Source: Streptomyces fulvoviolaceus
GTDB taxonomy: Bacteria; Actinomycetota; Actinomycetes; Streptomycetales; Streptomycetaceae
DNA: 64,000 nucleotides
Direction of reading: 5' to 3'
Assembly: GCF_000718165.1 (NCBI RefSeq)
Contig: NZ_JOEY01000002.1
Span: forward strand, 124,001-188,000
Shown: positions 62,622-64,000 of the stretch, one piece after another
Layout of the letters: each line of letters opens with the position of its first letter
Position numbering within the stretch: position 1 is the first letter of the stretch
Program-made: the position numbers and the translations under genes
The notes under the pieces: generated by a model
Seen by the model: only the letters and a program-made list of their open reading frames with translations
Told to the model about the DNA's origin: nothing
Databases searched by the model: none

Positions 62622-62879
62622 GTGCGTGACAAAACCCAAACGAATTCCACCGTTCCCGGTGACCGACTGATCCGTGCCGGCGCCATCGTCTTCTTCGTCG
62701 GTACGGCGGCCACACTCGTCACTGTGGCCCCGTTCCTTCTTGGTACGACGCCTTTTCCGACGTACATGTTCGGATTGAGCATGCTCATGGGTGTCGGATT
62801 CCTGATCGCGGGTGCGGGAGTACTGCAGTCGGTCGCGGCCGGAAGGCGTCGGGCGCGGGCCGGAAGTCAGCCCTCGTAG
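62622..62879 (+). CDS. small two-helix membrane protein
   Basis: 85 residues. Two helices (AGAIVFFVGTAATLVTVAPFLL and MFGLSMLMGVGFLIAGAGVL) and a basic tail RRRARAG. The GTG at 62622 lies six bases after TACCCT, so the mRNA is probably leaderless. The 3' end overlaps the convergent HAD phosphatase gene by 13 bp. I recall this as a conserved actinobacterial protein of unknown function. Confidence 0.75.
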   Translation: MRDKTQTNSTVPGDRLIRAGAIVFFVGTAATLVTVAPFLLGTTPFPTYMFGLSMLMGVGFLIAGAGVLQSVAAGRRRARAGSQPS

Positions 62880-63499
62880 GCCGAAAGCCATCCCGGGAAC
62901 TCGGTGAGGTCGGTGAGGACGACGTCGGCGCCGGCCGTGGCAAGTTCCCGCGCGTCACACGGCCCGGTGGCCACCGCGACCGAGAGCGCACCGGCCTTGC
63001 GCGCCCCGCGGACGTCCCCGACGTGGTCCCCGACGTAGACGCTCGCGCCGTGCTCGCGCAGAGCCTCCGCCTTCTGCTCGGCCCACAGGTTGCCGACCAC
63101 GGCGTCGGGTTCCATGCCGAGGTGCTCCATGTGCAGCTTGGCGTTGGGCTCCCACTTGGCGGTGACGACGACGGCCCGTCCACCCGCCGCCTGCACGGCC
63201 GTGATCGCCTCCCGGGCGCCGGGCATCGCGAGGGTGCCGGTGATGGCGTACGCGGGGTAGATCTCGCGGTAGAGGTCCGCCGTGGCCGCGACCCGGTCCG
63301 CCGTGAACCAGTGGGCGATCTCCTCCTCCAGCGGCGGCCCGAGCCGGGTGACGACCAGGTCGGCGTCGACGTACGTCCCCGTCCGCTCGGACAGTTCCAG
63401 CCAGCAGGCGTGGATGCCCGGCCGGGAGTCGATGAGGGTCATGTCGAGGTCGAAGCCGACGGTCGGGGCGGAGATGTCTGTAGAGGCCATATGAGCCAT
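62867..63499 (-). CDS. HAD-family hydrolase (phosphoglycolate phosphatase-like)
   Basis: 210 residues. Motif I GFDLDMTLIDS (DxDxT), motif II VVVTAKW, Lys in the EQKAEALRE region, and motif IV YVGDHVGDVRGARKAG are in order; the cap domain lies between residues 20 and 90. It should dephosphorylate a small phosphate ester. Either ATG 63499 or 63490 could be the start; neither has a ribosome site. Substrate unknown. Confidence 0.92.
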   Translation of the reverse strand: MAHMASTDISAPTVGFDLDMTLIDSRPGIHACWLELSERTGTYVDADLVVTRLGPPLEEEIAHWFTADRVAATADLYREIYPAYAITGTLAMPGAREAITAVQAAGGRAVVVTAKWEPNAKLHMEHLGMEPDAVVGNLWAEQKAEALREHGASVYVGDHVGDVRGARKAGALSVAVATGPCDARELATAGADVVLTDLTEFPGWLSAYEG

Positions 63500-63542
63500 T
63501 GTGCCCAGGCGCCGTGGCAGCCAGGCGTCGAGCGGGTGTGAC

Positions 63543-64000
63543 CTACCTCCGCCGCTGCGACCGCCACACCAGGAACAGCGCCGACGCCACCGCCGCGCCC
63601 CGCACCACCCACGGCCAGGTGTCGGCGACCGCGTCGTTCATGTGCCCCTGGGCGATGGGCTCGCCCCAGCGGCCCTCGTTCCTGCCCCACAGCCAGACGA
63701 GCCCCCCGGTGAGCGCCAGTGCGGGCAGGAACATGACCGCCCACTTCGTCTCCGCGTCGGTCAGCCGCCGCGAGGCGTAGGCGATGACCCAGCCGACCAG
63801 CAGGACGAACAGGTTGCCGAGCACGGCACCGGCGATCAGGAGGCCCGCGGCGAGCAGGAGGAGGGGGTTGGTCCAGGTTCCGGTGCGAGCGGGGAGGAGA
63901 CGGCGGCGGAAGCGGGTCCTGGTCTCCGGGACGGCCTCTTCGACCTCCTCGGCCTTCTCAGCCTTCTCGACGGCGGGCTGTGCCTCCTCCTTCGGTGGCG
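63543..64000 (-). CDS. integral membrane protein, 5' end outside window
   Basis: The frame is open to the window end, giving at least 152 codons. The visible N-terminal part is Glu/Ala-rich (KAEKAEEVEEAV), then RFRRRLLPART, and three or four hydrophobic helices (PLLLLAAGLLIAGAVLG, LFVLLVGWVIAYAS, WAVMFLPALALTGGLVWLW, TWPWVVRGAAVASALFLVW). The acidic leader suggests a cytoplasmic N-terminus. Family not recognised; likely a conserved Streptomyces membrane protein. Confidence 0.7.
   Translation of the reverse strand, partial: PPKEEAQPAVEKAEKAEEVEEAVPETRTRFRRRLLPARTGTWTNPLLLLAAGLLIAGAVLGNLFVLLVGWVIAYASRRLTDAETKWAVMFLPALALTGGLVWLWGRNEGRWGEPIAQGHMNDAVADTWPWVVRGAAVASALFLVWRSQRRR

Overview
This is a high-GC (about 70 percent or more) actinobacterial chromosome segment, almost certainly Streptomyces. 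The evidence is frequent GTG and TTG starts, GTGA/ATGA start-stop overlaps, a complete conservon (cvnA-D) followed by a CYP157/CYP154 P450 pair, futalosine-pathway menaquinone genes (mqnB, mqnD), a canonical CebR box before a cellulase, an XRE-DUF5753/DUF397 pair, and several copies of dispersed intergenic repeats that I recognise from Streptomyces genomes. No rRNA, tRNA, CRISPR array, prophage or intact insertion sequence was seen.

Layout. 1-8.6 kb: a tightly coupled minus-strand catabolic operon (TIGR03084 protein, AtuA-type DUF1446 protein, carboxyltransferase, biotin carboxylase/biotin carrier, acyl-CoA dehydrogenase, 4-coumarate-CoA-ligase-like enzyme) behind a palindromic operator. It resembles acyclic-terpene or branched acyl-CoA degradation. 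8.7-16.4 kb: housekeeping genes (methyltransferase, EamA exporter, FemABX-type ligase, phosphoesterase, secreted neocarzinostatin-like protein, fused FAD/Fe-S dehydrogenase). 16.4-22.1 kb: a conservon-P450 operon whose leader carries a 162-bp MITE-like hairpin. 22.2-26.7 kb: serC, a secreted tripeptidyl aminopeptidase, and a divergent quinone oxidoreductase/HxlR pair.

26.7-29.5 kb is the least familiar part. It holds small secreted, membrane and lipoprotein genes separated by near-identical hairpin terminators, including a GxxxG-rich secreted protein overlapping a two-helix membrane protein and a secreted protein with an aerolysin-like sequence pattern. 29.5-34.9 kb: GH5-CBM2 cellulase with CebR operator, a DrrAB-type ABC exporter with a divergent TetR regulator, and a membrane-anchored propeller protein. 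34.9-43.9 kb: an accessory stretch with a decayed Uma2 gene and its intact paralogue, an AlkD-like protein, VapBC, a WhiJ/AbaA-like regulator pair, SnoaL-like protein, aldo/keto reductase and ThpR. 43.9-50.4 kb: MarR-MFS, an orphan ribbon-helix-helix protein, an AzgA-type purine permease and a CtpE-like P-type ATPase.

50.5-53.4 kb: three tandem secreted paralogues, two of them sharing a 38-bp upstream element. 53.5-64 kb: a sacsin/Hsp90-like ATPase, a DUF3027 protein, an MFS transporter, DUF2771 lipoprotein, mqnB-mqnD (with a palindromic repeat inserted in frame in mqnD), a cold-shock-domain protein, a HAD phosphatase and a truncated membrane protein. Most unusual points: the mqnD insertion, the MITE in the conservon leader, the 26.8-28.6 kb small-secreted-gene island, and the tandem paralogue array with its shared operator and a 13-bp stop-codon repeat. 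Function statements come from motif recognition by eye; no database search was run.
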